Under the pieces are notes generated by a model. That model ran no database searches and was not told where the DNA came from. It was given only the letters and a program-made list of their open reading frames with translations. Shown piece by piece: positions 32,816 through 42,062 of a stretch of 64,000 nt of DNA. The position numbers were made by a program, and so were the translations under genes. Origin of the DNA: CAIYWZ01 sp964497925 (GTDB taxonomy: Bacteria; Pseudomonadota; Alphaproteobacteria; CAIYWZ01); the NCBI GenBank assembly GCA_964497925.1, contig CAZCFE010000006.1, forward strand, positions 14,807 to 78,806, in the 5' to 3' direction. Position 1 is the stretch's first letter; every line of letters starts with the position of its first letter.

Positions 32816-35353
32816 TTATGGAGCAACAAAATTAACCATTCTTTTTGGTATAATAATTGTTTTTTTGATTTCTTTTCCTTCTAAGAATCTTGCCACGTTT
32901 GAATCATTTTGACATAGCTGTCTTAAGGATTCATCATCTATATTGGCATCAACATTAATTTGTGCGCGCATTTTTCCGTTCACTTGAACACCTATTAAAA
33001 TTGTATCATCAACCAAAAACTCATCAAGAGCCTTTGGAAAAGCGATTTTATAAAGTGGCTCTGATGAAAACTTTAATTCTTCCCAAAGCTGTGAAGTGAT
33101 ATGAGGAATAAAAGGAAAGGCAAGTTTTAAAATGGCTTCTATGGCTTCTTTCACAGCTTCTTGATCTTTATGTGTTTGGATTTTAAAATCTGCAATTGCA
33201 TTGCTGAGTTCACGAATTCGAGCAATTGCTCTATTGAAAGCGAATCTTTCAATATCCTCTTCAATTTTGGCAATTGTTTTATGTGTCATTTTTCTTAAAA
33301 ATAAGGTATCAGAATCTTTATCTTCGAATGCAGAAGTAAGATCTGCTTGCATGCAAATACGCCACAGTCTGTGAATATATTTCCAGCACCCATCAATGCC
33401 AGCATCAGACCAATCTAAATCTTTTTCAGGAGGTGTGTCTGAGAGCATAAATAGTCGCGCTGTATCAGCTCCATAAGCTTTGACAATATCTTGAGGGTCT
33501 ATCACGTTTTTCTTGGATTTGCTCATTTTTTCACAGCGTCCAATTTTAACTTCTGAACCATCAGATAGGGTGAATGCTTTATTACCTTCAAATTTGATAT
33601 CAGTAGGAGATAGCCATTGATTGTTCATATCTTTGTATGTCTCATGACAAACCATACCTTGTGTCATAAGGCCTTTGAAAGGTTCTTGAATGCCAATATA
33701 TCCGCATTTGTTTAACGCTCGTGTAAAAAAACGTGCATAAAGAAGATGAAGAACAGCATGTTCCACACCGCCAATATATTGATCAACTGGCGCAAAATAA
33801 TCGATCATTTTTCGATCAAAAGCTTGTTCTGTTTGATCTGGGCATATATAGCGTAAGAAATACCATGAAGACTCAAAAAAAGTATCCATGGTGTCTGTAT
33901 CACGCAATGCAGAAGATTTACAGCTTGGGCATGTTGTATGTTTCCATGTTGGATGATGATCGAGCGGATTTCCAGGTTTATCAAAAGTAACATCGCTTGG
34001 CAGAACAATAGGGAGTTCATTCCTTGGAACAGGAACAATTCCGCATGAAGGGCAGTGAACAACAGGAATTGGGCAGCCCCAGTATCGTTGACGAGAAACT
34101 CCCCAGTCACGAAGTCGGTATTGGATAACGCCCTTGCCGCTATTTTGTGATTCTAATTTTTCAATCACTTTTTGTTTTGCGCTTTGAGATGTAAGCCCTG
34201 TTAAAAAATCAGATTCAATTGCAATACCTTCTGATGTGTAGGGTAGTTCAACAGAAGTCTGATCTTCAGGCGCAACAACTTGAATAATTGAAAGATTGTA
34301 TTTTGTTGCAAACTCAAAGTCACGCTGATCGTGAGCTGGGCATCCAAAAAGCGCACCAGAGCCATAATCCATAAGAACAAAATTTGCAATCCAAACTGGG
34401 ATTTTGCGTCCTTTTAAAAAAGGGTGTGTCACATAAAGCCCTGTTGCAATTCCTTTTTTTTCCATTGTTTCTAAAGCGACTTCGGATGTTCCTTGTGTGT
34501 CGGCATCTTTTATAAAATCTGCAATTTGAGAATTTTGTTTTGCAAGAGATTCTGCAATTGGATGGTGAGGGGCAATGGCAAGGAAAGATGCGCCAAAAAT
34601 AGTATCTGGCCTTGTTGTAAAAATTTCAATATGAGAATCTTTATCTACAATATTAAAATAAATGTTTGCGCCTTGCGATTTTCCAATCCAATTTTCTTGC
34701 ATCAGTTTTACTTTATCAGGCCATTTATCAAGTGTTTTGAGTCCATCTAAAAGGTCGTCGGCAAAATCGGTAATTTTCAAAAACCATTGATTGAGCTGTT
34801 TTCTTTCAACAAGTGCACCAGATCTCCATCCACGTCCATCAACGACTTGTTCATTGGCAAGAACAGTGTTTTCAACTGGATCCCAATTTACCCAAGAATT
34901 TTTTTGATAAACCAAATTATTTTCTAAAAAGCTTAAGAAAAATTCCTGCTCATGTTTGTAGTATTCAGGTGTGTGTGTTGCAAGCTCTTTAGACCAATCA
35001 TATGAAAATCCAATTGATTTAAGCTGTTCTTTCATATCTTGAATATTGCTTTGTGTCCAGGCGGCAGGGTGGACTTTTTTTTCTAATGCTGCATTTTCAG
35101 CTGGAAGTCCGAACGAATCCCATCCCATGGGATGAAGAACATTGTATCCTTGCATGCGCTTAAATCTTGCAATAACATCCCCTTGGCTATAGTTGCGGAC
35201 ATGTCCCATATGAATTCTGCCAGAAGGATAAGGCAACATTTCCAGTACATAATATTTAGGTAAAGATGGATCGAATTTTGCAGCGTCTACCTTTTCTTTA
35301 TCCCAAATTTTTTGCCACTTATCTTCGGTCTCTTTTATCAAATATTGACTCAT
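32816..35353 (-). CDS. leuS: Leucyl-tRNA synthetase
   Basis: 845 residues. HIGH-type motif in PSGRIHMGHVRNY (about 43-55), a CP1 editing domain in the middle with the TRPDT threonine-rich site, a zinc-type CPSC stretch, and KMSKS in CEKMSKSKKNVID. Helical anticodon-binding and C-terminal domains follow. It charges tRNA-Leu and edits mischarged tRNAs. The start overlaps the stop of the small lipoprotein upstream by 4 bases. Confidence 0.97.
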   Translation of the reverse strand: MSQYLIKETEDKWQKIWDKEKVDAAKFDPSLPKYYVLEMLPYPSGRIHMGHVRNYSQGDVIARFKRMQGYNVLHPMGWDSFGLPAENAALEKKVHPAAWTQSNIQDMKEQLKSIGFSYDWSKELATHTPEYYKHEQEFFLSFLENNLVYQKNSWVNWDPVENTVLANEQVVDGRGWRSGALVERKQLNQWFLKITDFADDLLDGLKTLDKWPDKVKLMQENWIGKSQGANIYFNIVDKDSHIEIFTTRPDTIFGASFLAIAPHHPIAESLAKQNSQIADFIKDADTQGTSEVALETMEKKGIATGLYVTHPFLKGRKIPVWIANFVLMDYGSGALFGCPAHDQRDFEFATKYNLSIIQVVAPEDQTSVELPYTSEGIAIESDFLTGLTSQSAKQKVIEKLESQNSGKGVIQYRLRDWGVSRQRYWGCPIPVVHCPSCGIVPVPRNELPIVLPSDVTFDKPGNPLDHHPTWKHTTCPSCKSSALRDTDTMDTFFESSWYFLRYICPDQTEQAFDRKMIDYFAPVDQYIGGVEHAVLHLLYARFFTRALNKCGYIGIQEPFKGLMTQGMVCHETYKDMNNQWLSPTDIKFEGNKAFTLSDGSEVKIGRCEKMSKSKKNVIDPQDIVKAYGADTARLFMLSDTPPEKDLDWSDAGIDGCWKYIHRLWRICMQADLTSAFEDKDSDTLFLRKMTHKTIAKIEEDIERFAFNRAIARIRELSNAIADFKIQTHKDQEAVKEAIEAILKLAFPFIPHITSQLWEELKFSSEPLYKIAFPKALDEFLVDDTILIGVQVNGKMRAQINVDANIDDESLRQLCQNDSNVARFLEGKEIKKTIIIPKRMVNFVAP

Positions 35354-35532
35354 TTTTTATTTTCTTCTTTCTTTTCTTTTTCCTGAATGGGGAATTTCAG
35401 TTCTCCAAATATTTTTCCTTTTTTTTGTGCTAGAACTTCCTGTTTATCTTTCGGGGAGTCCAATTGAGCTTCTTCACCAGAACAGCCTGATAATAAAAAC
35501 AATACCATAAAACCAATAACTTTGTCAAACAT
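35350..35532 (-). CDS. Very small lipoprotein before leuS
   Basis: 60 residues. A signal peptide with lipobox LLSGC puts the lipidated Cys at position 17; the mature part is only 44 residues, Lys/Glu-rich, with a KGKIFGELKF stretch. In many alphaproteobacteria a DUF3576 lipoprotein of about 150 residues lies directly before leuS; the G-[KT]-[IL]-FG pattern here recalls it, so this may be a shortened relic. That link is inference. It overlaps leuS by 4 bases and so is co-translated. Confidence 0.5.
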   Translation of the reverse strand: MFDKVIGFMVLFLLSGCSGEEAQLDSPKDKQEVLAQKKGKIFGELKFPIQEKEKKEENKK

Positions 35533-35668
35533 TTTTAACCTCTTTTTTATATCTTGTTGAATTAATTCTATATAGTTTATGCCTACTTATAAACAAAATA
35601 ATTTTCATATTGAACGTTTGACATGAATAGATAGTAAAAGGTGTCATGATTTTTAAAATAGATGAGTA

Positions 35669-36125
35669 ATGGCTTTTGTGGATAATGTTAGGCGAAGTGG
35701 TTTGAATTTTATAGAAATATTTTCTAGCTCACAAGAAAAAGCGTGTGCATACGAATATCTTATAAAGTCAGATTTTTTGTACGTGATTATGGAGTTGAGA
35801 GAATAAAATGACCTGTTGAATATAATCTTAAAGATCTTGGCCTGGAATTTCAAAATCACGCAATACATAGGGTGCACAGAAAGACGACTTTTTTTTAGCC
35901 AGAGAAGGGGAAAGCTTTTCTCAGATACAAAGCGTTTTAGGTTTATTGCAAGAATACAATGATCAAATTTTGACAGCTTTGTGAGTGCATTCTGATGATG
36001 TTCAACGTTTTGTTCCGCGATTGCAGAACCCGCGATGGAGGGGAGTTTTATAACAATTCAGGGGATGGCTGCTGAACTCTCTGGATCAGAAGGCGAAACT
36101 GATGAATCAGATTGTGGTCAATTAT
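35669..36125 (+). pseudogene. Decayed gene, possibly a CHAD-domain protein
   Basis: This lies in the roughly 720-base stretch (35533-36252) with no intact gene. In the plus direction it reads as broken pieces: a 45-codon piece at 35669; then a piece in another frame from about 35830 with LEFQNHAIHRVHRKT; then, after a T8 run, a frame from 35895 that reads QSVLGLLQEYNDQILTAL, a TGA, QRFVPRLQNPRW, a TAA, and RGWLLNSLDQKAKL. The order H.R...R, then L..LQ..ND, then GWL follows the CHAD domain (phosphate/polyphosphate-binding helical domain). Frameshifts and in-frame stops show that it is dead. The family guess is inference from short patterns. Confidence 0.4.
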
Positions 36126-36252
36126 CTAAGGTGAGTGATTTTTGCAACAGGCAAGAATTATTTTCCAAAATATGGCGAATAAGATTGTTTTTAATATTTA
36201 TAACTGATATATTTGTTGTGAAAGTATTTAATTAACAATAAAGGTTTTTGCT

Positions 36253-37581
36253 ATGTTTTTCTTAAAGTGTAAGCTTATTTTTCTGGCTCATTTTCTTTTA
36301 AGTGGAGCTGTATGTGCAAAAGAACAGCCCAATTCAACATTTACGCTTGATAATGGGTTGCGTGTTTTTGTATTGACGAATACGCGCGTTCCTGTTGTGT
36401 ATCATTCTGTTTGGTATAAAGTTGGAAGTACTAATGACCCTATTGGGAAATCCGGTATGGCACACTATTTAGAGCATATGATGTTTAAGTCGAGTAAAAA
36501 TTACCCAAGTGGCGAATATGTTAAAATTGTTGAAAGGTGCGGAGCAAGATATAATGCCACAACGTCTTATGATCGCACAAATTACTATCAAACAGTGGAT
36601 AAAAAGCATCTTGAGACAATGATGAAGCTTGAAGCTGATCGTATGGTGAATTTAACAATGGATGAAAAAGAAGCGCTATCTGAGAGAAAGGTTGTGATTG
36701 AAGAACGCCTTATGACAAGAGATAATCCTCCAGAAGGAAGGCTATCAGAAATGTTGATCGCGCATTATTATTTGCACCATCCCTATAGAAGACCAGTTAT
36801 TGGGTGGAAACATGAAATGGAAACGTATACGCATCAAGATGCCTTGAATTTTTATAAAAAATTCTATTCGCCCAGCAACGCAATGATCATTTTATCTGGA
36901 GATATTACCAAGGAAGAAGCAAAGGCTTTAACTCAGAAGTATTACGGATCCATACCTGCTGCGCCTGTTGAGGAAGCAACGTATCTTCAAGAGCCGGATA
37001 ATCATCAAATAACAGCTCAATTAGAGCTTAAAGATAAAGATTTTGGCACCCCTTCATTTAGTTTTGTATTTAAGGGGATTTCATGGAAAGATGATATAAA
37101 GAAAGCCTATGCATTAGACGTTGTTGCATCTTTATTGAGCGGAAAAACAGGTCTTTGGTATGATACTTTGGTCGAAAAAGAAAAAATCGCAACAAATGTT
37201 AGCGTAAGCTATCATGGCTTTGTGTTTGATGTTGCGGCTCCTTTTGAAATTGAGCTGTCTCTTCCTAAGGGAGCAGATGTGGGTCTTGCAAAAAAACGCT
37301 TGGCTTTGCTCATTGAAGATCTTGTCAAGAACGATTTAAGTGATGATGATGTCAAGCTTGCCAAAACAAAAGCAACAAACGTGTTTGATTATATTAAAGA
37401 TAGTGCAACAAGTTATGGGAATTTTGTGGGGGGCTTGCTGATTAAAGGGTTTACGCTTGATCAAATTGAATCCATGCGAGATAACCTTGATAAGGTGACT
37501 AAAGAAGATATGAAAAAGGTCATTAAAGAGATTTTTGGGGTTCCTCCTCGGGTAATTTCTAGCGCACTTCCTCAAGAATAA
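36253..37581 (+). CDS. M16 family zinc metallopeptidase (active subunit)
   Basis: 442 residues, signal peptide at about 1-22 (ending near VCAKE). The inverted zinc motif HxxEH is present as HYLEHMMF, with the downstream Glu in the EALSERKVVIEER stretch, so the metal site is complete. M16 proteins cut short peptides inside a closed chamber, often as heterodimers with an inactive partner. Such a partner follows 20 bases later. The export signal suggests a periplasmic peptidase. Confidence 0.9.
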   Translation: MFFLKCKLIFLAHFLLSGAVCAKEQPNSTFTLDNGLRVFVLTNTRVPVVYHSVWYKVGSTNDPIGKSGMAHYLEHMMFKSSKNYPSGEYVKIVERCGARYNATTSYDRTNYYQTVDKKHLETMMKLEADRMVNLTMDEKEALSERKVVIEERLMTRDNPPEGRLSEMLIAHYYLHHPYRRPVIGWKHEMETYTHQDALNFYKKFYSPSNAMIILSGDITKEEAKALTQKYYGSIPAAPVEEATYLQEPDNHQITAQLELKDKDFGTPSFSFVFKGISWKDDIKKAYALDVVASLLSGKTGLWYDTLVEKEKIATNVSVSYHGFVFDVAAPFEIELSLPKGADVGLAKKRLALLIEDLVKNDLSDDDVKLAKTKATNVFDYIKDSATSYGNFVGGLLIKGFTLDQIESMRDNLDKVTKEDMKKVIKEIFGVPPRVISSALPQE

Positions 37582-37601
37582 TAAATTGGAGTTTTTAAGT
37601 T

Positions 37602-38897
37602 ATGAAGAATTTTCTTTTAGTATGTGCTTTGACTGTATGTTTTTTTGCAAAACTGCAGGCAATTCAAGTTATTCCACTTGAGACGAAAAAAGGTATTAAG
37701 GTCTGGTTTGTTGAAGAAAAAAATTCTAATATTATTTCTTTAGGGGCCGTTTTTAAAAATTCAGGAGCAGTTCACGACCCAAATTCAAAATTAGGGCTTT
37801 CTGGATTTGCGTCTAGCCTGATGACGCAAGGAACTAAAAACCTTGAATATAAAGCATTTATCAGGAGGCTTGAAGAATTGTCAATTTCCTCTCTGAGAGT
37901 TGGATCTACTGGGGATCATATTGATATATCTTTGGTGACATTAGTCAGAGCTAAAGACGCGGCTTTTGGTTTATTAAAAGAGGTGTTGATGCAGCCACGT
38001 TTTGACGCGGTTCAGATGCAGGTCCTCAAGGATCAAGCGATTTCTGCGATACAAGAAGAAGAACGTAACCCTCAGAGTGTTGCTTCAGTAAAAGGTGCAG
38101 AAATTCTTTTTAAAGATCATCCTTATGGCAGACGTAATAGAGGAACGATTGAGAGCATTAACAGTATTGCTATAGAAGATTTGCAAGATTTTATTTCCAC
38201 AAGATTTGCAAGAGACAGGTTAATTATCGGCATATGTGGAAACATGACTAAGGACGAGATTATAAGCTTAGTAGATAATGTTTTTGGTGACTTGCCAGCT
38301 CAAAGCAAACTGCCAGAAATAGCCAAAATTAATCCACTTTTGAATAATGACATCACGCATATTGAATGGGATATTCCTCAAACAGTAATAAGATTTGCTG
38401 GTCCTGGGGTTTCTGTTCAAGATCCAGATATTTATGCCGCTAGTATTTTATTTCATTTGCTTGGAAGTGGATTTGAGGGGCGTTTGATGCGTGAAATTCG
38501 TGTGAAACGGGGCCTTACTTATGGCGTTGGCGTGGGGCTTATGAATATGGAAAAATCAGATATTTTTGCCGGGGGAATGGCAACAAGCTCTCAAAATGCG
38601 ATGCAAGCTATTGAAGCGGTTAAGGAAATCTGGAAAGATGTCATTCAAAATGGTGTTACGCAAGAAGAGGTTAATAAAGCTAAAGATTCTCTTGTTAATT
38701 CATATGTTCTTAATTTTATGCAAACTGCTCAAATAGCTGGTCAATTGGTGGGGCTTCAGCTTGCAGGGCGTGATATTGATTATTTTAATAAACGTAATGA
38801 TTTGGTTCAAGCTGTTACTTTGGAAGATGTTAACCGTGTTGCAAAAAAATTGCTGAATGTGGATAAGCTTCCTTTTGTTAAAGTTGGGAAAAAGTAA
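37602..38897 (+). CDS. M16 family protein without zinc motif (partner subunit)
   Basis: 431 residues, signal peptide about 1-20 (LQA). It has the M16 fold pattern: GLSGFASSLMTQGT stands where the zinc motif would be, and the C-terminal FEGRLMREIRVKRGLTYGVG block is the conserved R..Y substrate-binding segment. HxxEH is absent, as in the inactive halves of M16 pairs. It forms an operon with the active subunit upstream and overlaps hemB by one base. Confidence 0.9.
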   Translation: MKNFLLVCALTVCFFAKLQAIQVIPLETKKGIKVWFVEEKNSNIISLGAVFKNSGAVHDPNSKLGLSGFASSLMTQGTKNLEYKAFIRRLEELSISSLRVGSTGDHIDISLVTLVRAKDAAFGLLKEVLMQPRFDAVQMQVLKDQAISAIQEEERNPQSVASVKGAEILFKDHPYGRRNRGTIESINSIAIEDLQDFISTRFARDRLIIGICGNMTKDEIISLVDNVFGDLPAQSKLPEIAKINPLLNNDITHIEWDIPQTVIRFAGPGVSVQDPDIYAASILFHLLGSGFEGRLMREIRVKRGLTYGVGVGLMNMEKSDIFAGGMATSSQNAMQAIEAVKEIWKDVIQNGVTQEEVNKAKDSLVNSYVLNFMQTAQIAGQLVGLQLAGRDIDYFNKRNDLVQAVTLEDVNRVAKKLLNVDKLPFVKVGKK

Positions 38898-39889
38898 TGA
38901 TTGTAGGGAGCTTTCCTTTCTCAAGGCCTAGAAGATTGCGTTCATCTGGATGGATGCGTGAAATGTGTCAGGAATTTGGTGTTGTCTCTGGTGATTTGAT
39001 TTTACCTTTATTTATAAGGGAGGAGGGGACATCTTCTATTATTTCCTCTATGCCGGGTGTTTCGCGTTTGATGATTTCTGAATTGTTGCCTGTGGTGCAT
39101 CGAGCTTTAAAACTGGGAATAAAAGCGGTAGCTTTATTTCCAGTTATTGATACTGCCTTTAAAAATGAAAAAGGAACACTTGCATATAGTGAAGATAATT
39201 TGATATGTAGAGCAATACGTGCAATCAAAAGCTCTTTTCCGGAAATAGGTGTGATTGCCGATGTTGCGCTGGACCCATATACATCTCACGGTCAAGATGG
39301 CGTTGTTTTAAAGGGGAGAGTGCACAATCAAGAAACAATTGAAATGTTATGCGCGCAAGCTCTTGTTCAGGCTCAATCTGGATGTGATATTATTGCGCCT
39401 TCGGATATGATGGATGGACGTGTTATAGCGCTTCGTCAGGCTTTAGATACAGCTTCTTTTGATGGGGTTTCGATTATGAGCTATGGCGCAAAATATTCAT
39501 CTTGTTTCTATGGCCCATTTCGTGATGCTTTAGACAATAAAGCAGTTGTTGATAAAGGTTTAAAAAAGACCTATCAAATGAATCCAGGAAATTCAAAAGA
39601 AGCGCTTAGGGAAATTGCGATGGATATTGAAGAAGGTGCTGACATGATTATTGTAAAGCCTGGGATGCCTTATTTAGACATTGTTTCAAAAGCATCTCAA
39701 GAATTCCATGTTCCTATTTTTGGGTATCAGGTGAGCGGTGAGTATGCGATGTTGAAAGCTGCATCGCAAAATGGCTGGCTTGACTTTAATGATAGTTTGA
39801 TGGAGAGTTTGCTTTGTTTTAAGCGTGCAGGGGCTTCTGGTGTCATTACTTATGGTGCTCTTGAAGCAGCGGAAATGATAAATGGCTGA
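38897..39889 (+). CDS. hemB: Delta-aminolevulinic acid dehydratase (porphobilinogen synthase)
   Basis: 330 residues. It has the two active-site lysines in SYGAKYSS and VKPGMPYLD. The metal loop reads DVALDPYTSHGQDG, in which the zinc-binding cysteines of other HemB types are replaced; this marks the magnesium/potassium-dependent form common in alphaproteobacteria. It joins two 5-aminolevulinate molecules for haem synthesis. Its ATG overlaps the stop of the M16 partner (TAATG) and its end overlaps tsaE by 8 bases. Confidence 0.95.
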   Translation: MIVGSFPFSRPRRLRSSGWMREMCQEFGVVSGDLILPLFIREEGTSSIISSMPGVSRLMISELLPVVHRALKLGIKAVALFPVIDTAFKNEKGTLAYSEDNLICRAIRAIKSSFPEIGVIADVALDPYTSHGQDGVVLKGRVHNQETIEMLCAQALVQAQSGCDIIAPSDMMDGRVIALRQALDTASFDGVSIMSYGAKYSSCFYGPFRDALDNKAVVDKGLKKTYQMNPGNSKEALREIAMDIEEGADMIIVKPGMPYLDIVSKASQEFHVPIFGYQVSGEYAMLKAASQNGWLDFNDSLMESLLCFKRAGASGVITYGALEAAEMING

Positions 39890-40316
39890 GCTTATTTTAA
39901 ACTCATTGGAAGACACATGCACGATTTCAAAAGAACTGGCATTTGATGCAAAAATAGGAGATATTTTTTTACTCTATGGAGATTTAGGAGCAGGAAAAAC
40001 AACCTTTTCAAGGTTTTTTATTAGAGAATTTCTTCAAGATCCGGGTCTTGATGTTACAAGTCCAACTTTTAATATCATTCAAACCTATGGCGAACATCCA
40101 AAAGAAGTCTGGCATGTAGATCTTTATCGTATTGAAAATCAAAATGAGATTTATAATTTGGGACTTGAGGATGCGTACGGAAATGCCCTAATGTTGATCG
40201 AATGGCCTGAACGTTTTGGTTCTATTATTCCATCTGGAAATATCATAAAACTTGATTTTTCTATAAAAAATGAAAAATATCACTTGAATATTTTAAAAAA
40301 TATAAAATATTCTTGA
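39882..40316 (+). CDS. tsaE: tRNA threonylcarbamoyladenosine synthesis ATPase TsaE
   Basis: 144 residues. Walker A GDLGAGKTTFSR (about 31-42), the SPTFNIIQTY segment and the HVDLYRIE and LIEWPERF motifs are all TsaE signatures. It drives the TsaBD-TsaE complex that makes t6A37 in tRNAs reading ANN codons. The start overlaps hemB by 8 bases. Confidence 0.93.
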   Translation: MAELILNSLEDTCTISKELAFDAKIGDIFLLYGDLGAGKTTFSRFFIREFLQDPGLDVTSPTFNIIQTYGEHPKEVWHVDLYRIENQNEIYNLGLEDAYGNALMLIEWPERFGSIIPSGNIIKLDFSIKNEKYHLNILKNIKYS

Positions 40317-40429
40317 CTTTCTTCTTAAAATATGGATCTGATGAGTTCACATTGACTAGTGTGGGTATTTTTATGCTCATGAATGAATTATTTTAATATT
40401 AACTTATAACATAAGGATGTAAAAATCAA

Positions 40430-41977
40430 ATGTCGGAAAAACAAGACGAATTTACAGGATGGCGCAAAGCCGTATGGCCCATCCACAACCATGAATTGAA
40501 AAAATTCCTTCCTATGGGAATTATGATGTTCTGTATTCTTTTTATCTATACAGTACTGCGTGACACAAAAGATGCGATTTTGGTGAACTCACCAGGGGCT
40601 GGCGCTGAAAGCTTATCTTTTGCTAAAGGAATTGGCGTGACTGCTTCTGCCGTGATTTTTATGATCATGTACACAAAGGCTGCTAACGTATTTAAGCGCG
40701 AAGGTTTGTTTTATGTAACAGCCTTGCCGTTCTTAGTTTTCTTTGGATTGTTCCCTTACTTTATTTATCCATTTGTTGGATCTTTGCATATGAGTCTTGA
40801 TTCTATTCATGCTCTTCAGGCTTCTTATCCAAATGCAAAATGGATTATTCCTTTGATTGGTAACTGGACATATACATTATTCTATATCCTTTCTGAACTT
40901 TGGGGGAGTGCTGTTTTGTCTTTGCTTTTCTGGCAATTTGCAAACTCTATCACACCTGTTCATGAAGCACGTCGTTTTTATGGTATGTTTGGGTTTCTTG
41001 GAAATTTTGGTTTAGTGTTGTCAGGCCCTGGAATTATTCTTGTATCAAGATATGTTCAAAGTATGAAATTAGCAGATAGAGCTCAAGAGACTGGTCTTAT
41101 GTTGCAATACTTGATGGCCGGAGTTATTGTTGCTGGTGCAATTTTGCTTTATACTTTCTATTGGACAAATCGTAATGTTTTGACTGATAAGCGTTATTAT
41201 GATCCAGAAGCAATGGGCGAAACAAAGAAGAAAAAAGAAAAGCTCTCCATGATGGAAAGTTTTAAATTTATTCTTCATTCACCATACCTTGGTTTAGTTG
41301 CAATGTTAGTTCTTGCTTATGGCGTATCAATCAACCTTTTTGAAGGTATCTGGAAGGGTCAAATTAAGATTGCTTACCCATCTGAAATTGAGTACAACGA
41401 AGTTATGGGAGGTCTTTCTACAACAACTGGTTTGATCGCTCTTGCGTTAATGTTGATTGGAAGTAACCTGCTTCGTCGTTTTTCATGGAAAGCATGCGCA
41501 ATGATTACGCCTGCTGTTCTTTTGGCAGGTATTTTGGTTTTCTTTGGTGTGATCTATTATAACAATACGCTCATTCCTGCTGGAATGTCCATTGTTGAAG
41601 CAATCTCTAAAGGCGTTATCAATCGTGAATTAATTGTGTTTGCTGTAGTTCTTGGCTTGTTCGTAAATGCATTCGGAAAAGCTGTGAAGTATTCACTTTT
41701 TGATCCAACAAAAGAAATGGCCTACATTCCACTTGATCCTGAACTTAAAACAAAGGGTAAAGCAGCTGTGGATGTTATTGGCGGTCGCGGTGGAAAATCA
41801 CTTGGATCTTATATTCAAATGGGTCTTTTAACAACAAGCGGTGCTGCTCTTTATCAATTGGTTCCAATTATTGCTCCAATTGTAATTGGTATCGTGATTC
41901 TTTGGTTGCTTTCTGTTTTGAAATTGAGCACAAAGTTCCAAGAACTTACAGGCGCAATTGCAAAGAAAAAGAAATAA
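40430..41977 (+). CDS. tlc: Nucleotide transporter (ATP/ADP translocase, Tlc/NTT family)
   Basis: 515 residues, about 12 membrane helices. The family start is plain: WPIHNHELKKFLPMGIMMF, then YTVLRDTKDAILV with the substrate-linked lysine and arginine residues. Near the C-terminus is KYSLFDPTKEMAYIPLD, an NTT hallmark. The family swaps host ATP for bacterial ADP (or imports other nucleotides) and is restricted to obligate intracellular bacteria such as Rickettsiales, Holosporales and Chlamydiae, and to plastids. This is the strongest lifestyle evidence in the window. AAGGATG lies upstream of the ATG; the gene is closed by its own terminator. Confidence 0.96.
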   Translation: MSEKQDEFTGWRKAVWPIHNHELKKFLPMGIMMFCILFIYTVLRDTKDAILVNSPGAGAESLSFAKGIGVTASAVIFMIMYTKAANVFKREGLFYVTALPFLVFFGLFPYFIYPFVGSLHMSLDSIHALQASYPNAKWIIPLIGNWTYTLFYILSELWGSAVLSLLFWQFANSITPVHEARRFYGMFGFLGNFGLVLSGPGIILVSRYVQSMKLADRAQETGLMLQYLMAGVIVAGAILLYTFYWTNRNVLTDKRYYDPEAMGETKKKKEKLSMMESFKFILHSPYLGLVAMLVLAYGVSINLFEGIWKGQIKIAYPSEIEYNEVMGGLSTTTGLIALALMLIGSNLLRRFSWKACAMITPAVLLAGILVFFGVIYYNNTLIPAGMSIVEAISKGVINRELIVFAVVLGLFVNAFGKAVKYSLFDPTKEMAYIPLDPELKTKGKAAVDVIGGRGGKSLGSYIQMGLLTTSGAALYQLVPIIAPIVIGIVILWLLSVLKLSTKFQELTGAIAKKKK

Positions 41978-42000
41978 TTCTTTGTATTGTAAATAAAATA

Positions 42001-42031
42001 AAAAGCCCTCTAATTTTAGAGGGCTTTTTTT
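42001..42031 (+). terminator. Rho-independent terminator of the nucleotide transporter gene
   Basis: AAGCCCTCTAA pairs with TTAGAGGGCTT around a short TT-rich turn, followed by a T7 run, 24 bases after the stop codon. Confidence 0.9.
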
Positions 42032-42062
42032 ATTGATATCTATTCAAAATAAAGAGGTTTTA

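Noticed and set aside
35653..35877. 74-codon minus-strand frame in the spacer before the M16 genes
   Set aside because: No ribosome site or recognised motif; the plus-strand pieces fit a decayed gene better.
36035..36235. 66-codon plus-strand frame starting ATGGAGGGGAG
   Set aside because: It runs in a different frame through the CHAD-like relic, and its end is hydrophobic AT-rich sequence; it is likely fortuitous.
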